A DNA stretch of 57,277 nucleotides from an uncultured Dorea sp. (GCA_910589275.1 CAJUTH010000022.1:1-57277); one strand, 5' to 3'. Counted from the stretch's first letter, positions 1 through 8,642 are shown. Made by a program: numbers and translations. The notes: generated from the sequence alone by a model not told the origin.

Positions 1-4
1 TTCC

Positions 5-35
5 GTAACAGTGAGGCCGAAGGCTGAACTGTTAC
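5..35. other. Hairpin at the end of the methyltransferase gene
   Basis: An 8-bp inverted repeat (GTAACAGT at 5-12, ACTGTTAC at 28-35) has a second short stem, GCC-GAA-GGC, at its tip and overlaps the stop codon of the minus-strand methyltransferase gene. It is probably a transcript-end or REP-type hairpin. The window edge hides any T-run on the minus strand, so a terminator cannot be confirmed. Confidence 0.5.
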
Positions 36-802
36 CCAAAGTTTCCTCCACGCTTCCCTTTCTCTCTCGCCACAACGCTGATCCGCTCGCTCTTTTCGTG
101 GGGCGGCTCTTTCGTATAGGCGTCGTATGCCGTCACAAATTCCAGCCCCGCTTTTTCTAGGAGCGCCTGCATTTCCTCCAGCGTATACGCCCTCTGGAAA
201 TGTGTCTCCTGATATTTTCCATATCTGCCGTCTTCCTCCCTGATAAACAGGGTCAGCTCATATTCGTTGATTTTCTCCTCTTCCTCGTAATAATTATCCC
301 AGATAAAGCTGCTCTCTTTCCTGTCCTCCGCGATCGTCCGGTCTCCCAAGAGCTCCCGGTATTTGTATTCCGTATTAAAATCAAACACAAAGATCCCGGA
401 AGGATCCAGATAATTATTTACCAGACGAAATACCTGCTCCAGTTCATCAGGCTCCGTCACATAATTCACACTGTCGCAGGCGCTCACCACAGCCCGGACT
501 GTTCCGTAGAGCTCAAATTCCCTCATATCCTGAAGGAGGTACAAAATATCGTACCCTTCCGCCCTTTTCTTATCCATGGCGATCTCAAGCATTTCCGGAG
601 AAGCGTCCACCCCTGTCATGTCGTAGCCTTTTTTAGCAAGCAGGGTTGTAAGGCTGCCGGTTCCGCAGCCCAGATCCAGCACCAAGCCGTCCCGGATCCC
701 ATACTCCCGGAGAATCCCGCACAGATACTCCGCCCACTCTTCGTAGGGCACGTTATCCATAAACATATCATACACCTCTGCAAAGCCTGTATATGCTTCC
801 AT
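32..802 (-). CDS. Class I SAM-dependent methyltransferase
   Basis: A predicted cytosolic methyltransferase of 256 residues that should move a methyl group from S-adenosylmethionine to an unknown, probably small, acceptor. The glycine-rich SAM loop VLDLGCGTGSL lies at about residues 41-51. The acidic residue ending strand 2 follows in TGVDAS, and FVFDFNT is a typical later strand. Length fits the stand-alone Methyltransf_25/11 type. The opening MEAYTGFAEVYD matches how such proteins usually begin, so I chose the ATG at 802. An in-frame ATG at 817 has an equally good purine-rich site (GGGAAAGG) and cannot be excluded. The gene is transcribed alone, with the MMPL operon terminator just upstream. 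The substrate cannot be told from sequence. Confidence 0.85.
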   Translation of the reverse strand: MEAYTGFAEVYDMFMDNVPYEEWAEYLCGILREYGIRDGLVLDLGCGTGSLTTLLAKKGYDMTGVDASPEMLEIAMDKKRAEGYDILYLLQDMREFELYGTVRAVVSACDSVNYVTEPDELEQVFRLVNNYLDPSGIFVFDFNTEYKYRELLGDRTIAEDRKESSFIWDNYYEEEEKINEYELTLFIREEDGRYGKYQETHFQRAYTLEEMQALLEKAGLEFVTAYDAYTKEPPHEKSERISVVAREKGKRGGNFG

Positions 803-892
803 TCCCTCACCCCGCATTTCTAAACCTTTCCCACCTATGCGGCAGGCAGACCGAAGCCGCACAGGTGAAAATTTTTTGTTATTCTTAGTATA

Positions 893-924
893 ACAAAAAA
901 ACAGGAATCCCTCCAGAACCTGTT
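893..924 (-). terminator. Terminator of the MMPL operon
   Basis: On the minus strand AACAGG and CCTGTT pair around a 13-nt loop and are followed by a run of T (A-run on the plus strand at 895-900). It lies about 80 nt after the stop of the heptad-repeat gene, as expected for the end of that operon. Confidence 0.6.
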
Positions 925-1004
925 TGAAATCTCCTTTCTAACAAGTCTTAAGGGTTCCTATTTTTCATTCCCCTGTATTTCAGTCATGGTTCCCAGCGTC
1001 TGGG

Positions 1005-3311
1005 CTATTCGCTGACGCCCTCCGTCTCTATGATGAATTTGGTGCTTCCGCTCATTTCCGAGGAAATGCCCGCAAAGGACTGATATTCTTTTCCGAGATC
1101 CGCCATGGCCTTTAATCGGTCTTTCGCTTTGGCAATGTCTCCGTCAAATAGATCCGTCAGCTTATCAATGGCCTCTGTCTTATACTCTGCCATTCCATCC
1201 GCCAGCGTCCTATTGCCGTCCGCAAGTACGTCCGCTCCCTCCGAGAGCGCTTTGGCTCCGTCGTTCAGCGTACGCACTCCCTCAAGAAGGGTACCGGCTC
1301 CACTGTTTAACGTCCCTGCTCCCTCTGCAAGGGTTCCGGCTCCTGTGTTTAATGCATCGGCTCCGGTTGCAAGCTGGCCAACTCCTCCGGCAAGCTGCTG
1401 CCCACCCTGAAGAAGCTCTGCCGCGCCGCCGGAAAGCGCGCTGTTATAGCTTTGGAGTTCACCCACTTTTCCCTGCACCAGAGCAATTCCGCCATTTAAC
1501 TGGCCGGCTCCCTCTGCAACCATCTGGCTTAGGCCTACCAGTCCGGGATTCGTACCGCCGTCCCCCCAGAACACAGCCTGCACTGCAGAAATCTGGCTGC
1601 TTCCTGTATTCGCACTCGCCTTCATCTCCTGCGCCATACTCTGAATTGCCTGAACCTGCGCCAGCGCCTCGCCTTCCCCTGTTACTTCTGCAACGGCCGC
1701 TGCGCTGTTATCACTGGATGCCGAGAAATACTGCTGAATCTGCGCCGCCGCATCGCCGGCGGCTGCCGGATCGCTCAGGACCGTAGCAAGATATCCTTCC
1801 AGCCCGGCCGTATTGCACTGTACATAAGCGCCTCCGTTATCCACTACCTGGGCCTGCGCAGAAATATTCTGAATCGTATTCTCCAGTCCATACAGGGAAT
1901 TACTGATATTTTCCGCCTCGTTTGCCACGCTGGTATAGGGATTCGAAGCCCCCAGTGCACCAGCCGCCTCTACTAATTTCGTCTGAAGCAGGTCTGCTCC
2001 GTCTTTCACCTGTGTTCCTCCTTCTGCCAGCGTACTCATTCCGCCTGACAATTGGTCTACACCCTGTGTATAACTTGTAATTCCATTACTTAATGTCTGG
2101 ACTCCCGCGATCAGCTCCCCGGATTTACTATTCAGCGTATCAATACCTGTCTTCAGGGTTCCCGCGCCGTTTGCCAGGTCTCTTGCTCCATCCTTCAGGG
2201 TTCCCGTACCGCCTGCAAGTTCTCCTGCGCCATTTTGTAAAGTTCCTGTGCCGCCAGCCAAAGTTCCTGCTCCTTCTGCAAGTTCTCCTGCACCGTCAGC
2301 CGCTTCCTTCGAACCGTCCACTAACTGATTGGTCGCATCCTCCAGTTCCTCAATGGAATCGCTCAGATCGTCAAAATCATCCATCCCGTCAAAATCCAGA
2401 TCCTGAAGAAAATCGGTAGACGCTACGGTGACCGTCGGTCCTACAGAGGCATTCTTTACATCCGCCGTAATCGTTACCTCCTCCGGAAGGTCAAAATCCA
2501 AATCTCCCTCCGCAAGCTTTAAGTTCTCGCTAATTCCTGGGAACCCCAGCCCCACTACAATCTGTTTGTCTGCATCGGACAGCACCTTGCCATGATCAAT
2601 CTCTACATTCTGGTATTCGTCTGTGGGAAGCATCATCGCCGTGATCATCGTAAAAGGCGTGAACATCTCTTCTTTCTCCCCGCCGATCTCCACCATAGTT
2701 TTAGACTGATTGCTGTACTGGATGTGGATCTCAGCCTTGCCGTCTTTCCCTTGAAGCTCCTTGGCGCTGACCTCTTTTCCATTTAACTTATAGGTGATCT
2801 TTACCCCTACCGGAAGCTCCTTTCCTGTGGTTCCCTGATAGTAAATATCATTGCCCGAAGACTCCCAGTCAAGCCCCGCGTCCGCGGATACCTGATAGGT
2901 TTCCTCTCCCTTAATATTCTCGATGCCCTCTAACTCGGATACGTCGGACACCTTGCCGTTTCCGGGATTTTTAATCCACTCTGTAACCGTTGTATTCTTC
3001 ACATTTCCAGAAGGATCCGTCTTCACATAAACCGACTCCTCCTTTTTTGCCCCCTGCTCTTTCTCTGCTTTCAGAACTTCCCCGGCCGTTTCCTGCGCCT
3101 CTTCCTCATTTTCTGCCTCTTCTTTTTCTGTCTCTGCGCTCTCCGTATTCAGAGCGGTCTCGGCCACTTCCTGAAGTTCCTCCGTACTAATATCCGACGC
3201 CTTCGCAACAATCGCGCTCTGCTGGTAACCACAGGTTCCAGCCAGCCCCGCCGTGATCACCGCCGTCATTGCCGCTGCCATAATTCTCATGCTCTTATCA
3301 TTCTTATTCAT
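1005..3311 (-). CDS. Secreted X-X-X-Leu-X-X-Gly heptad-repeat protein, partner of the MMPL exporter
   Basis: A 768-residue extracytoplasmic protein. Residues 1-40 form a signal sequence with a hydrophobic core (AAAMTAVITAGLAGTCGY) and an AKAS-type cleavage region. An acidic Glu-rich stretch follows, then a globular part at about 110-310. Two blocks of the heptad xxxLxxG (for example GAGELAEGAGTL) lie at roughly 330-430 and 640-720, with a Gln/Ala-rich coiled region between them. Proteins with this repeat are commonly encoded beside MMPL/RND exporters in Firmicutes and are thought to form long helical stalks at the envelope. That role is inferred from context. No C-terminal anchor is seen. The gene starts 14 bp after the MMPL stop and clearly shares its transcript. 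Confidence 0.8.
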   Translation of the reverse strand: MNKNDKSMRIMAAAMTAVITAGLAGTCGYQQSAIVAKASDISTEELQEVAETALNTESAETEKEEAENEEEAQETAGEVLKAEKEQGAKKEESVYVKTDPSGNVKNTTVTEWIKNPGNGKVSDVSELEGIENIKGEETYQVSADAGLDWESSGNDIYYQGTTGKELPVGVKITYKLNGKEVSAKELQGKDGKAEIHIQYSNQSKTMVEIGGEKEEMFTPFTMITAMMLPTDEYQNVEIDHGKVLSDADKQIVVGLGFPGISENLKLAEGDLDFDLPEEVTITADVKNASVGPTVTVASTDFLQDLDFDGMDDFDDLSDSIEELEDATNQLVDGSKEAADGAGELAEGAGTLAGGTGTLQNGAGELAGGTGTLKDGARDLANGAGTLKTGIDTLNSKSGELIAGVQTLSNGITSYTQGVDQLSGGMSTLAEGGTQVKDGADLLQTKLVEAAGALGASNPYTSVANEAENISNSLYGLENTIQNISAQAQVVDNGGAYVQCNTAGLEGYLATVLSDPAAAGDAAAQIQQYFSASSDNSAAAVAEVTGEGEALAQVQAIQSMAQEMKASANTGSSQISAVQAVFWGDGGTNPGLVGLSQMVAEGAGQLNGGIALVQGKVGELQSYNSALSGGAAELLQGGQQLAGGVGQLATGADALNTGAGTLAEGAGTLNSGAGTLLEGVRTLNDGAKALSEGADVLADGNRTLADGMAEYKTEAIDKLTDLFDGDIAKAKDRLKAMADLGKEYQSFAGISSEMSGSTKFIIETEGVSE

Positions 3312-3325
3312 TACAATACCTCCTG

Positions 3326-5449
3326 TTATACATGCACTCTATCTTTAAATTGACTGTTTTTCCTGTTATCCTCCTTCTTCCCGTCCTTCGGCAGGAAGCC
3401 CTTGCTGGTCTTGACGATCACTCTGTCAAAGATCATAAACATAGACGGAAGGATAAATACTACCACCAGCATACTGATGATCGCCCCTCTTGCCATCAGG
3501 ATACACAGCGAGCTGATCATATCAATATTGGAATACATCCCCACTCCAAATGTGGCTGCAAAGAAGCTCAGCGCGCTTACAATAATGGACTGGGCGGAAG
3601 CCTGATGAGCCGTTGTCACCGCATCATACTTCCCTGCTCCCCTGCTCCGCTCACGCCTGTATCTGGTCGTCATCAGAATCGCATAATCCACCGTCGCCCC
3701 AAGCTGAATGGTTCCGATTACAATGGAGGCCACAAAGGGAAGGGTGGTTCCCGTATAAAATGGGATTCCCATGTTTACAAATATGGCAAACTCGATCACT
3801 CCCACCAGAATAATTGGAAGGCTGATGGAGCGGAATAACAGCAGGATGATCAGAAAAATCACTCCGATGGACACGATGCTTACCATCTTAAAATCATGGT
3901 CTGTAATGTCAATCAAGTCTTTGGTAAGCGGCGCCTCTCCCACCAGAAGCGCATCCTTATCGTATTGTTCCGTAACCGCATTGATCGCATCCACCTGTGC
4001 ATTAACCTCGTCGGACGCAACCTTATAGACGGAGTTGATCATAATTAGCTGGTATTTGTCTGTTTTCAGCATATCCGTCACATCCGGCGGTAGCATATCG
4101 GAAGGGATCCCCGGACCCGCCAGCTTATCAATGCCAAGAGCCCATTTTACGCCGTCCACCTGTTCAATCTCTTTCAGCATCCTGCTCACATCATGGGAAG
4201 GAACCGAACTATTTACCAGCAGCATATGAGTAGTATTCATATCGTAATCGTCCTTCAGCTTCTCATTTGCAATGATACTGGGAAGTTCCTTCGGAAGAGT
4301 CTCATCCAGATTATAGTAAACGCCGGTATGGTTATTTCCGTAAACTGCCGGAACAAGGAGAATCACAAATATCAGGGCAAATACCGGATATTTCTTTGTC
4401 ATCCTGTCCGATAACCGGTTGATATTTGGAAGGAGCGGTTTGTGCTTCGTCTTCTCAATCAGCTTATCGCAGCATAAGATCATGGACGGCAGAATAGTTA
4501 CGCAGGCTAGCACACCGAACAGAACTCCCTTTGCCATTACCACCCCGATATCCTTTCCCAGCGTAAAGCTCATAAAGCACAGGGAGATAAATCCCGCCAC
4601 CGTAGTAACCGAGCTTCCGATCACTGAGGAGAAGGTCTGGGAAATGGCGTGCGCCATAGCCCGTTTCTTATCGCCGTCAAACCGAATCTGTTGTTCGTCG
4701 TAGCTGTGCATCAGGAATATGGAGTAATCCATGGTAACCCCAAGCTGCAGCACGGCCGCCAGAGCCTTCGTTATATAAGAAATCTCTCCCAGAAAATAAT
4801 TGCTTCCCAGATTATATACGATCGCCATTCCGATGCTGATCAAAAACAGAACCGGCACCACCAATGATTCCATCGTAACACCCAGCACAATAGAGGATAA
4901 AAGCACCGCAATCAGCACATACACCGGAGTCTCGCTCTCCGCCAGCTCCTTGGTATCTGTTACAATGGCCGACATACCACTGATGAAGCACTGTTTCCCG
5001 GCAAGCTTCCGGATCTCTGCGATCGCTCCCATGGTTCCGTCCGAGGAGGTAGACTCATCAAAGAATACCGCCATCATCGTACCTGTGTCTGAGTTAAACA
5101 CTTCATATATATGATCTGGCAGCATACTCTGAGGGACGGAAATATCCGCTACAGAATCATACCAGAGCACCTTCGAAACATGTTCTACCTCTTCGATCTG
5201 TTTCTTCAACTCCGACACATCCTTATCCTTCATGCCATCCACGATCAGCATGGAGAATGCCCCTGTTCCAAAATCCTCCACCATAATGTCCTGTCCCTGC
5301 ATAGTCTCGATATCTTCCGGCAGATAAGTAAGAACGTCATAGTTGATTCTGGTATTCAGATACCCAAACGCCGAAGGGATCAGCAGCAGGAAGCTCACAA
5401 CCAGAATGGCTGCCCTGTATTTTACGATCTTTTTTCCCAGCTTAACCAT
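3326..5449 (-). CDS. MMPL/RND-family exporter
   Basis: A membrane exporter of 707 residues with the RND/MMPL plan repeated twice: one TM segment, an extracellular domain of about 150 residues, then a five- or six-helix bundle. The motif GVTMDYSIFL in the first half and GATVDYAILM in the second match the proton-relay helix of MMPL proteins (G-x-x-x-D-Y). The substrate is unknown; lipids or amphiphilic drugs are usual for the family. I chose the ATG at 5449 because AAAGGAG lies 9 nt upstream. The longer reading to 5488 would start inside an operator palindrome and has no ribosome binding site. The divergent TetR gene and the operators between them suggest ligand-induced expression. Confidence 0.88.
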   Translation of the reverse strand: MVKLGKKIVKYRAAILVVSFLLLIPSAFGYLNTRINYDVLTYLPEDIETMQGQDIMVEDFGTGAFSMLIVDGMKDKDVSELKKQIEEVEHVSKVLWYDSVADISVPQSMLPDHIYEVFNSDTGTMMAVFFDESTSSDGTMGAIAEIRKLAGKQCFISGMSAIVTDTKELAESETPVYVLIAVLLSSIVLGVTMESLVVPVLFLISIGMAIVYNLGSNYFLGEISYITKALAAVLQLGVTMDYSIFLMHSYDEQQIRFDGDKKRAMAHAISQTFSSVIGSSVTTVAGFISLCFMSFTLGKDIGVVMAKGVLFGVLACVTILPSMILCCDKLIEKTKHKPLLPNINRLSDRMTKKYPVFALIFVILLVPAVYGNNHTGVYYNLDETLPKELPSIIANEKLKDDYDMNTTHMLLVNSSVPSHDVSRMLKEIEQVDGVKWALGIDKLAGPGIPSDMLPPDVTDMLKTDKYQLIMINSVYKVASDEVNAQVDAINAVTEQYDKDALLVGEAPLTKDLIDITDHDFKMVSIVSIGVIFLIILLLFRSISLPIILVGVIEFAIFVNMGIPFYTGTTLPFVASIVIGTIQLGATVDYAILMTTRYRRERSRGAGKYDAVTTAHQASAQSIIVSALSFFAATFGVGMYSNIDMISSLCILMARGAIISMLVVVFILPSMFMIFDRVIVKTSKGFLPKDGKKEDNRKNSQFKDRVHV

Positions 5450-5473
5450 TTTCTTCCACTCCTTTTTCAAATT

Positions 5474-5564
5474 ATGACTAATGGTCATTTATCACAATCA
5501 ACACTATACAATAAAAATGACCAATAGTCAATACCTTTTATAAAAAATTATGACTTTTGGTCAT
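5474..5564. promoter_or_regulatory. Three copies of a TetR-type operator ATGAC-N5-GTCAT
   Basis: Three 15-bp sites match the inverted repeat ATGAC-N5-GTCAT: 5474-5488 (perfect), 5517-5531 (last base differs) and 5550-5564 (perfect). Their centres are 43 and 33 bp apart, close to four and three helical turns, so all three would face the same side of the DNA. They fill the gap between the MMPL gene and the tetR promoter and are the obvious binding sites for the adjacent TetR repressor. Confidence 0.8.
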
Positions 5565-5581
5565 TTTCTATTCCTTTTCCC

Positions 5582-5609
5582 TTGTAATTTAGGGAAAACA
5601 CGTTATAAT
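5582..5609 (+). promoter_or_regulatory. Promoter of the tetR gene
   Basis: TTGTAA (5582-5587) and TATAAT (5604-5609) are separated by 16 bp, a near-consensus housekeeping promoter reading toward tetR. The third operator ends 18 bp upstream of the -35 box, so repression of tetR itself may be partial. Confidence 0.7.
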
Positions 5610-5629
5610 GTACAAATAAGGAGCGGCAA

Positions 5630-5650
5630 ATGTCCGGATTCCGCCGCTGA
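5630..5650 (+). CDS. Possible six-codon leader peptide before tetR
   Basis: An ATG at 5630 opens the reading frame MSGFRR and stops at TGA 5648-5650. It has a perfect AAGGAG six bases upstream (5618-5623). The same stretch forms a hairpin with stem AGCGGC/GCCGCT, so translation and folding would compete. The predicted transcript start (about 5616) lies only a few bases before the AAGGAG, which weakens the case. Confidence 0.3.
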   Translation: MSGFRR

Positions 5651-5691
5651 GACAAATGCAAAAAGCAGTATGTAAGTAAGGAGTGGGTATT

Positions 5692-6294
5692 ATGGGAAAA
5701 ATTGATGAGAACAAAAAGCAGAAACGGGACGCCCTTCTGAATACAGCCTACGACCTGTTTACCACAAAGGGCATCCAGTCAACGGCTATTTCAGACATCG
5801 TAAAGCGGGCGGGCGTTGCCAAGGGAACCTTCTATCTGTATTTTAAGGATAAATATGATATCAAGAATAACCTAGTTGCACATAAAACCAGGGAACTATT
5901 CAACAATGCGGGAACAGAAATGCTTGCCCGGCAGATAACCGGGCTTGAGAATCAGTTGATATTCATCATCGACCACATCATAGACGTACTTGTAAAAGAC
6001 CTGCCGCTGCTGAATTTCATCTCCAAGAATCTGGTGATGGGAGCGCTTCGCTCTACGCTGATCACCGGAAAGGACTCCGACGATGAGATTTACGAGCGGT
6101 TTCTCCAGATTGTCGCAATGGATGAATACGAGTATGAAGACGTAGACGTGATGCTCTTTACGATCGTAGAGCTTGCCGGATCCGCGGGATACAATTCCAT
6201 CCTGTACAAAGAGCCTGTACCCATTGAAGAATACAAGCCCTTTTTATACCGGACGGTAAGACTGATCATTGAAAGCCACAGGGTGAAGCGTTAA
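5692..6294 (+). CDS. TetR/AcrR-family transcriptional regulator
   Basis: A DNA-binding repressor of 200 residues. The N-terminal helix-turn-helix spans about residues 22-60 and has the family signature: TTKGIQSTAISDI, AGVAKGTFYLYFKDK. The C-terminal part is a divergent helical ligand-binding and dimer domain. The ATG at 5692 is preferred over the in-frame GTG at 5683 because AAGGAG ends 8 nt upstream of it. It lies divergent to the MMPL operon, with three matching palindromes in the gap, so it very likely represses that exporter. The effector is unknown. Confidence 0.9.
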   Translation: MGKIDENKKQKRDALLNTAYDLFTTKGIQSTAISDIVKRAGVAKGTFYLYFKDKYDIKNNLVAHKTRELFNNAGTEMLARQITGLENQLIFIIDHIIDVLVKDLPLLNFISKNLVMGALRSTLITGKDSDDEIYERFLQIVAMDEYEYEDVDVMLFTIVELAGSAGYNSILYKEPVPIEEYKPFLYRTVRLIIESHRVKR

Positions 6295-6310
6295 CATGCG
6301 CTTCACCCTG
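6279..6310. terminator. Perfect 12-bp hairpin between convergent genes
   Basis: CAGGGTGAAGCG (6279-6290) pairs perfectly with CGCTTCACCCTG (6299-6310) around an 8-nt loop. The stem includes the last tetR codons and its stop. There is no T-run, so it may halt transcription from either side only weakly or protect the 3' end. Confidence 0.5.
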
Positions 6311-6328
6311 CCGCGGACACAGATCGAC

Positions 6329-6994
6329 CTAAAATTCCCGCTTCACCAGAACTCTCAGGGAAATGAACGCCGATACCAGAAGCAGGAAGACGCATCCGGC
6401 TCCGAGCCCGCCGATAATCATTCCCAGAGGCGCTTTGTCGATCTTTCTAAACAGTTCTCCAAGTTCTCCGCCCTTCCAGCCCATCCGTTTCGCAAGAGCC
6501 GCGCCTCCCATAATTAATACAAAGCACGCCATAGAAACCGCCAGCAGCGCCATCCGTCCCTTTTCCGCTCCGAATTTTAGCTGAATGGGAATGGTAAAGG
6601 AGAGAAAGAACACAGCCACAAGCAGCCCCGTCATGACGGATACCAGAAGATCCTCTGCCGACAGGCCGGTATTCCTTACCTTAAATACCGCCGCCGTAGC
6701 AGCCACTACGATCACAGCCGTTCCTCCGCCCATAAGAATGCCAAACGTATATTTCTCCGCCACATAATCCTTCCTGCTCACCGGCAACGTCATCAAGAAA
6801 CTCATCCCATTGTGATAATCATCATAGCTGATAGTACTAATAGTAAATACCGTATACATGATCGTGGCATAGCTCACCACAAACGCCGGATTCTTAGCTG
6901 AGAATAAAAAAGCGCCCACAATCACGACCGTTATCAAAAAAAATTGCTTCTGGCTCATAAATAATTTCCAGTCCTTAATTAACAATGCCTTCAT
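6329..6994 (-). CDS. ABC-2 type exporter membrane protein
   Basis: A 221-residue integral membrane protein with about six TM segments, the size and layout of ABC-2 permeases paired with YtrB-like ATPases. The N-terminal MKALLIKDWKLF is a typical amphipathic opening for this family. Its start overlaps the ATPase stop by 4 bp (ATGA), showing translational coupling. It would form the channel half of a small exporter with the adjacent ATPase. The cargo is unknown. Related YtrGABCEF-type systems respond to cell-wall stress, but only the architecture supports that here. Confidence 0.82.
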   Translation of the reverse strand: MKALLIKDWKLFMSQKQFFLITVVIVGAFLFSAKNPAFVVSYATIMYTVFTISTISYDDYHNGMSFLMTLPVSRKDYVAEKYTFGILMGGGTAVIVVAATAAVFKVRNTGLSAEDLLVSVMTGLLVAVFFLSFTIPIQLKFGAEKGRMALLAVSMACFVLIMGGAALAKRMGWKGGELGELFRKIDKAPLGMIIGGLGAGCVFLLLVSAFISLRVLVKREF

Positions 6995-7839
6995 CTGTCC
7001 CGTCCTCCTTCTCTCATCAGGATCAGTTCGTCGATCCCTCCGTTTTCAACCACCACGTCCGGATAGTTCTCCTGATAGAACCGCTTCTCGTTCGTCAGAC
7101 ATCGGTATCCGTAATCCTCTCTTTTCTCCGACAGCAGATAACGCTTATCCAGCTTCCCATACTGCTCTGGCGTCACCTTCAGTATCCCATAGCTGCTAAG
7201 CAGGATATCCGTATCCTCGTGGAGGACGATCTTCCCCTCGTCAATCAGGTAAATATCGTCGCAGAAGGACTCCAGATCGGTGGAAATATGGGAACTGATC
7301 AAAATCGACCTGCCCTCCTGCTCCATATATTCCCGGAGCATATCCAAAAGAAGCTCCCTTGTCACCACATCCAGCCCCGCCGTAGGCTCGTCTAAGACCA
7401 GCAGCCTCGCCTGATGGGAAAGCGCCGCCGTAATCTGCAGCTTCTGCCGCATGCCGGTGGAAAAATCCTTCATCTGCTTATCCAGCGGAATCCTGAGCCT
7501 GCCGCATTTGTGCTGGAAACCTGCCTCGTCAAAGGAATGATACATATTCTTTAGGATCGGAACCAGATCCCGCACTTTCAAATATTCGCTGAATCCCGCG
7601 TTCGATAAGACCACCCCCATCTGCTCCCTGTCAGCCTTAGTAAGCTCTGCGGCCGGCTTTCCAAAGACCTGCGCGCTGCCGCCGTCTGGGCGGATCAGCC
7701 CAAGAACCGCCTTAAAGGTAGTGCTCTTTCCGGCGCCGTTTCTGCCCACCAGCCCGGTAACACAACCTTCCGGGACTTCCAGCGAACAATCCAGCGTAAA
7801 ATCCTGATAATGTTTCTTCACCTGCTCTAGTACAATCAT
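6991..7839 (-). CDS. ABC exporter ATP-binding protein
   Basis: A 282-residue ATPase. Walker A is GRNGAGKST at about residues 33-41, the signature is a degenerate FSTGMRQKL, and Walker B with the catalytic Glu is LLVLDEPTAGLD near residue 152. The H-loop lies in ISSHIS. The C-terminal 70 residues follow the CcmA/YtrB pattern of exporters that pair with ABC-2 permeases. The gene lies between the GntR regulator (3 bp away) and the permease (4-bp overlap), so the three form one operon. Confidence 0.9.
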   Translation of the reverse strand: MIVLEQVKKHYQDFTLDCSLEVPEGCVTGLVGRNGAGKSTTFKAVLGLIRPDGGSAQVFGKPAAELTKADREQMGVVLSNAGFSEYLKVRDLVPILKNMYHSFDEAGFQHKCGRLRIPLDKQMKDFSTGMRQKLQITAALSHQARLLVLDEPTAGLDVVTRELLLDMLREYMEQEGRSILISSHISTDLESFCDDIYLIDEGKIVLHEDTDILLSSYGILKVTPEQYGKLDKRYLLSEKREDYGYRCLTNEKRFYQENYPDVVVENGGIDELILMREGGRDR

Positions 7840-7842
7840 CTT

Positions 7843-8214
7843 CTAATCCTCCAAAACAATCATAAATACATCTGTAATCTCCTCATCACTCATCCCCAAG
7901 CTTCTGCCCTTCCGGATGGCCTCCTCCAGACCGGCTTCCACCTCTTTGCGCTTCTCCTCCATCATCAGCTCCTGACTGGCGCAGGTTACAAAGCTCCCCT
8001 TGCCGTGCACCGTAATAACGAACCCTTCTTCCTCTAAAGTGTCATAAGACTTCTTTACCGTCAGCGCGCTGACCTTCAGCTCCTTTGCAAGACTCCGGAC
8101 AGAGGGAAGCATCGCCTCCTCCTTCAACTCTCCCTTCATAATCGCCGCCTTGAACTGCGCTACGATCTGCTCATAGATTGGCTGCATGGAAGAATTATTA
8201 ATAATAATCTTCAT
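7843..8214 (-). CDS. GntR-family regulator, YtrA type
   Basis: A 123-residue repressor with a GntR winged helix at about residues 8-72 (QPIYEQIVAQFKAAI, LPSVRSLAKELKVSALTVKKSY, VHGKGSFV) and only a short C-terminal tail for dimerisation, the YtrA subfamily plan. The ATG at 8214 is used because AAAGGGTG lies just upstream; an in-frame start at 8235 would fall in the operator. It is first in an operon with an ABC exporter and a dense inverted-repeat array covers its promoter, so autoregulation is likely. Confidence 0.88.
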   Translation of the reverse strand: MKIIINNSSMQPIYEQIVAQFKAAIMKGELKEEAMLPSVRSLAKELKVSALTVKKSYDTLEEEGFVITVHGKGSFVTCASQELMMEEKRKEVEAGLEEAIRKGRSLGMSDEEITDVFMIVLED

Positions 8215-8233
8215 TTCATCACCCTTTCGATAC

Positions 8234-8282
8234 AAACAGTATATAACAGTATTTAACTGTTGTCAACTGTTTTATACTGTTT
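8234..8282. promoter_or_regulatory. Nested operator array for the GntR regulator
   Basis: A perfect 10-bp outer inverted repeat (AAACAGTATA at 8234-8243, TATACTGTTT at 8273-8282) encloses an inner palindrome, AACAGT-ATTTA-ACTGTT (8245-8261). A further ACTGTT half-site lies at about 8266-8271. YtrA-type regulators bind such AACAGT/ACTGTT repeats. It sits about 20 bp upstream of the chosen start and should overlap the promoter. Confidence 0.7.
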
Positions 8283-8300
8283 ATTCAAAGTTTTCTACAT

Positions 8301-8326
8301 AAAAAATCCGGGTCGATATGACCCGG
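8301..8326 (-). terminator. Terminator after the small membrane protein gene
   Basis: CCGGGTC (8308-8314) and GACCCGG (8320-8326) form a 7-bp stem with a 5-nt loop. On the minus strand it is followed by ATTTTTT, a classic intrinsic terminator, 17 bp past the stop of the gene at 8343. Confidence 0.85.
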
Positions 8327-8342
8327 AAACCTTATTCTTTTT

Positions 8343-8555
8343 CTACTCTATTTCATCCTGCTCTGTATCTTCAATAATGCAGTCTCCATTGTAGCAGCCT
8401 ATCATAACGCGCTTTTTCGGGCTGATTATGATGCCTGCTAAAACTCCGGCAAACACGCACACCAAAAGCTCCAAAAATAAAACTTTCTTATTCACTACGG
8501 TCTCCGTATCAAGGCCGTCCCAAAATTCCTGCATTTTCTCCAATATTATTCCCAT
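8343..8555 (-). CDS. Small single-pass membrane protein of unknown function
   Basis: A 70-residue protein. About 23 soluble residues are followed by one TM helix (LFLELLVCVFAGVLAGIII), a positive stop (SPKKR) and a short tail ending in acidic residues with two Cys (CYNGDC). By the positive-inside rule the tail side carrying SPKKR is cytosolic. The start at 8555 has GGAAGG seven bases upstream; the ATG at 8561 is too close to that site. It is followed by a strong terminator and preceded by a promoter nearly identical to one at 20.9 kb, which supports it being a real gene. I do not recognise a family. Confidence 0.6.
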   Translation of the reverse strand: MGIILEKMQEFWDGLDTETVVNKKVLFLELLVCVFAGVLAGIIISPKKRVMIGCYNGDCIIEDTEQDEIE

Positions 8556-8642
8556 TTTCATACCTTCCTTATCTAACTGCTTTCCACAATCTGTATGTTA
8601 TATCATCAAAACTTCCTTCATTGTCTGTAGAAAAAGGATTCT

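Noticed and set aside
1100..2350. Tandem DNA repeats or a CRISPR-like array in the heptad gene
   Set aside because: The periodicity is 21 bp and codes for xxxLxxG heptads inside an open frame, with varied codons. It is protein-level repetition.
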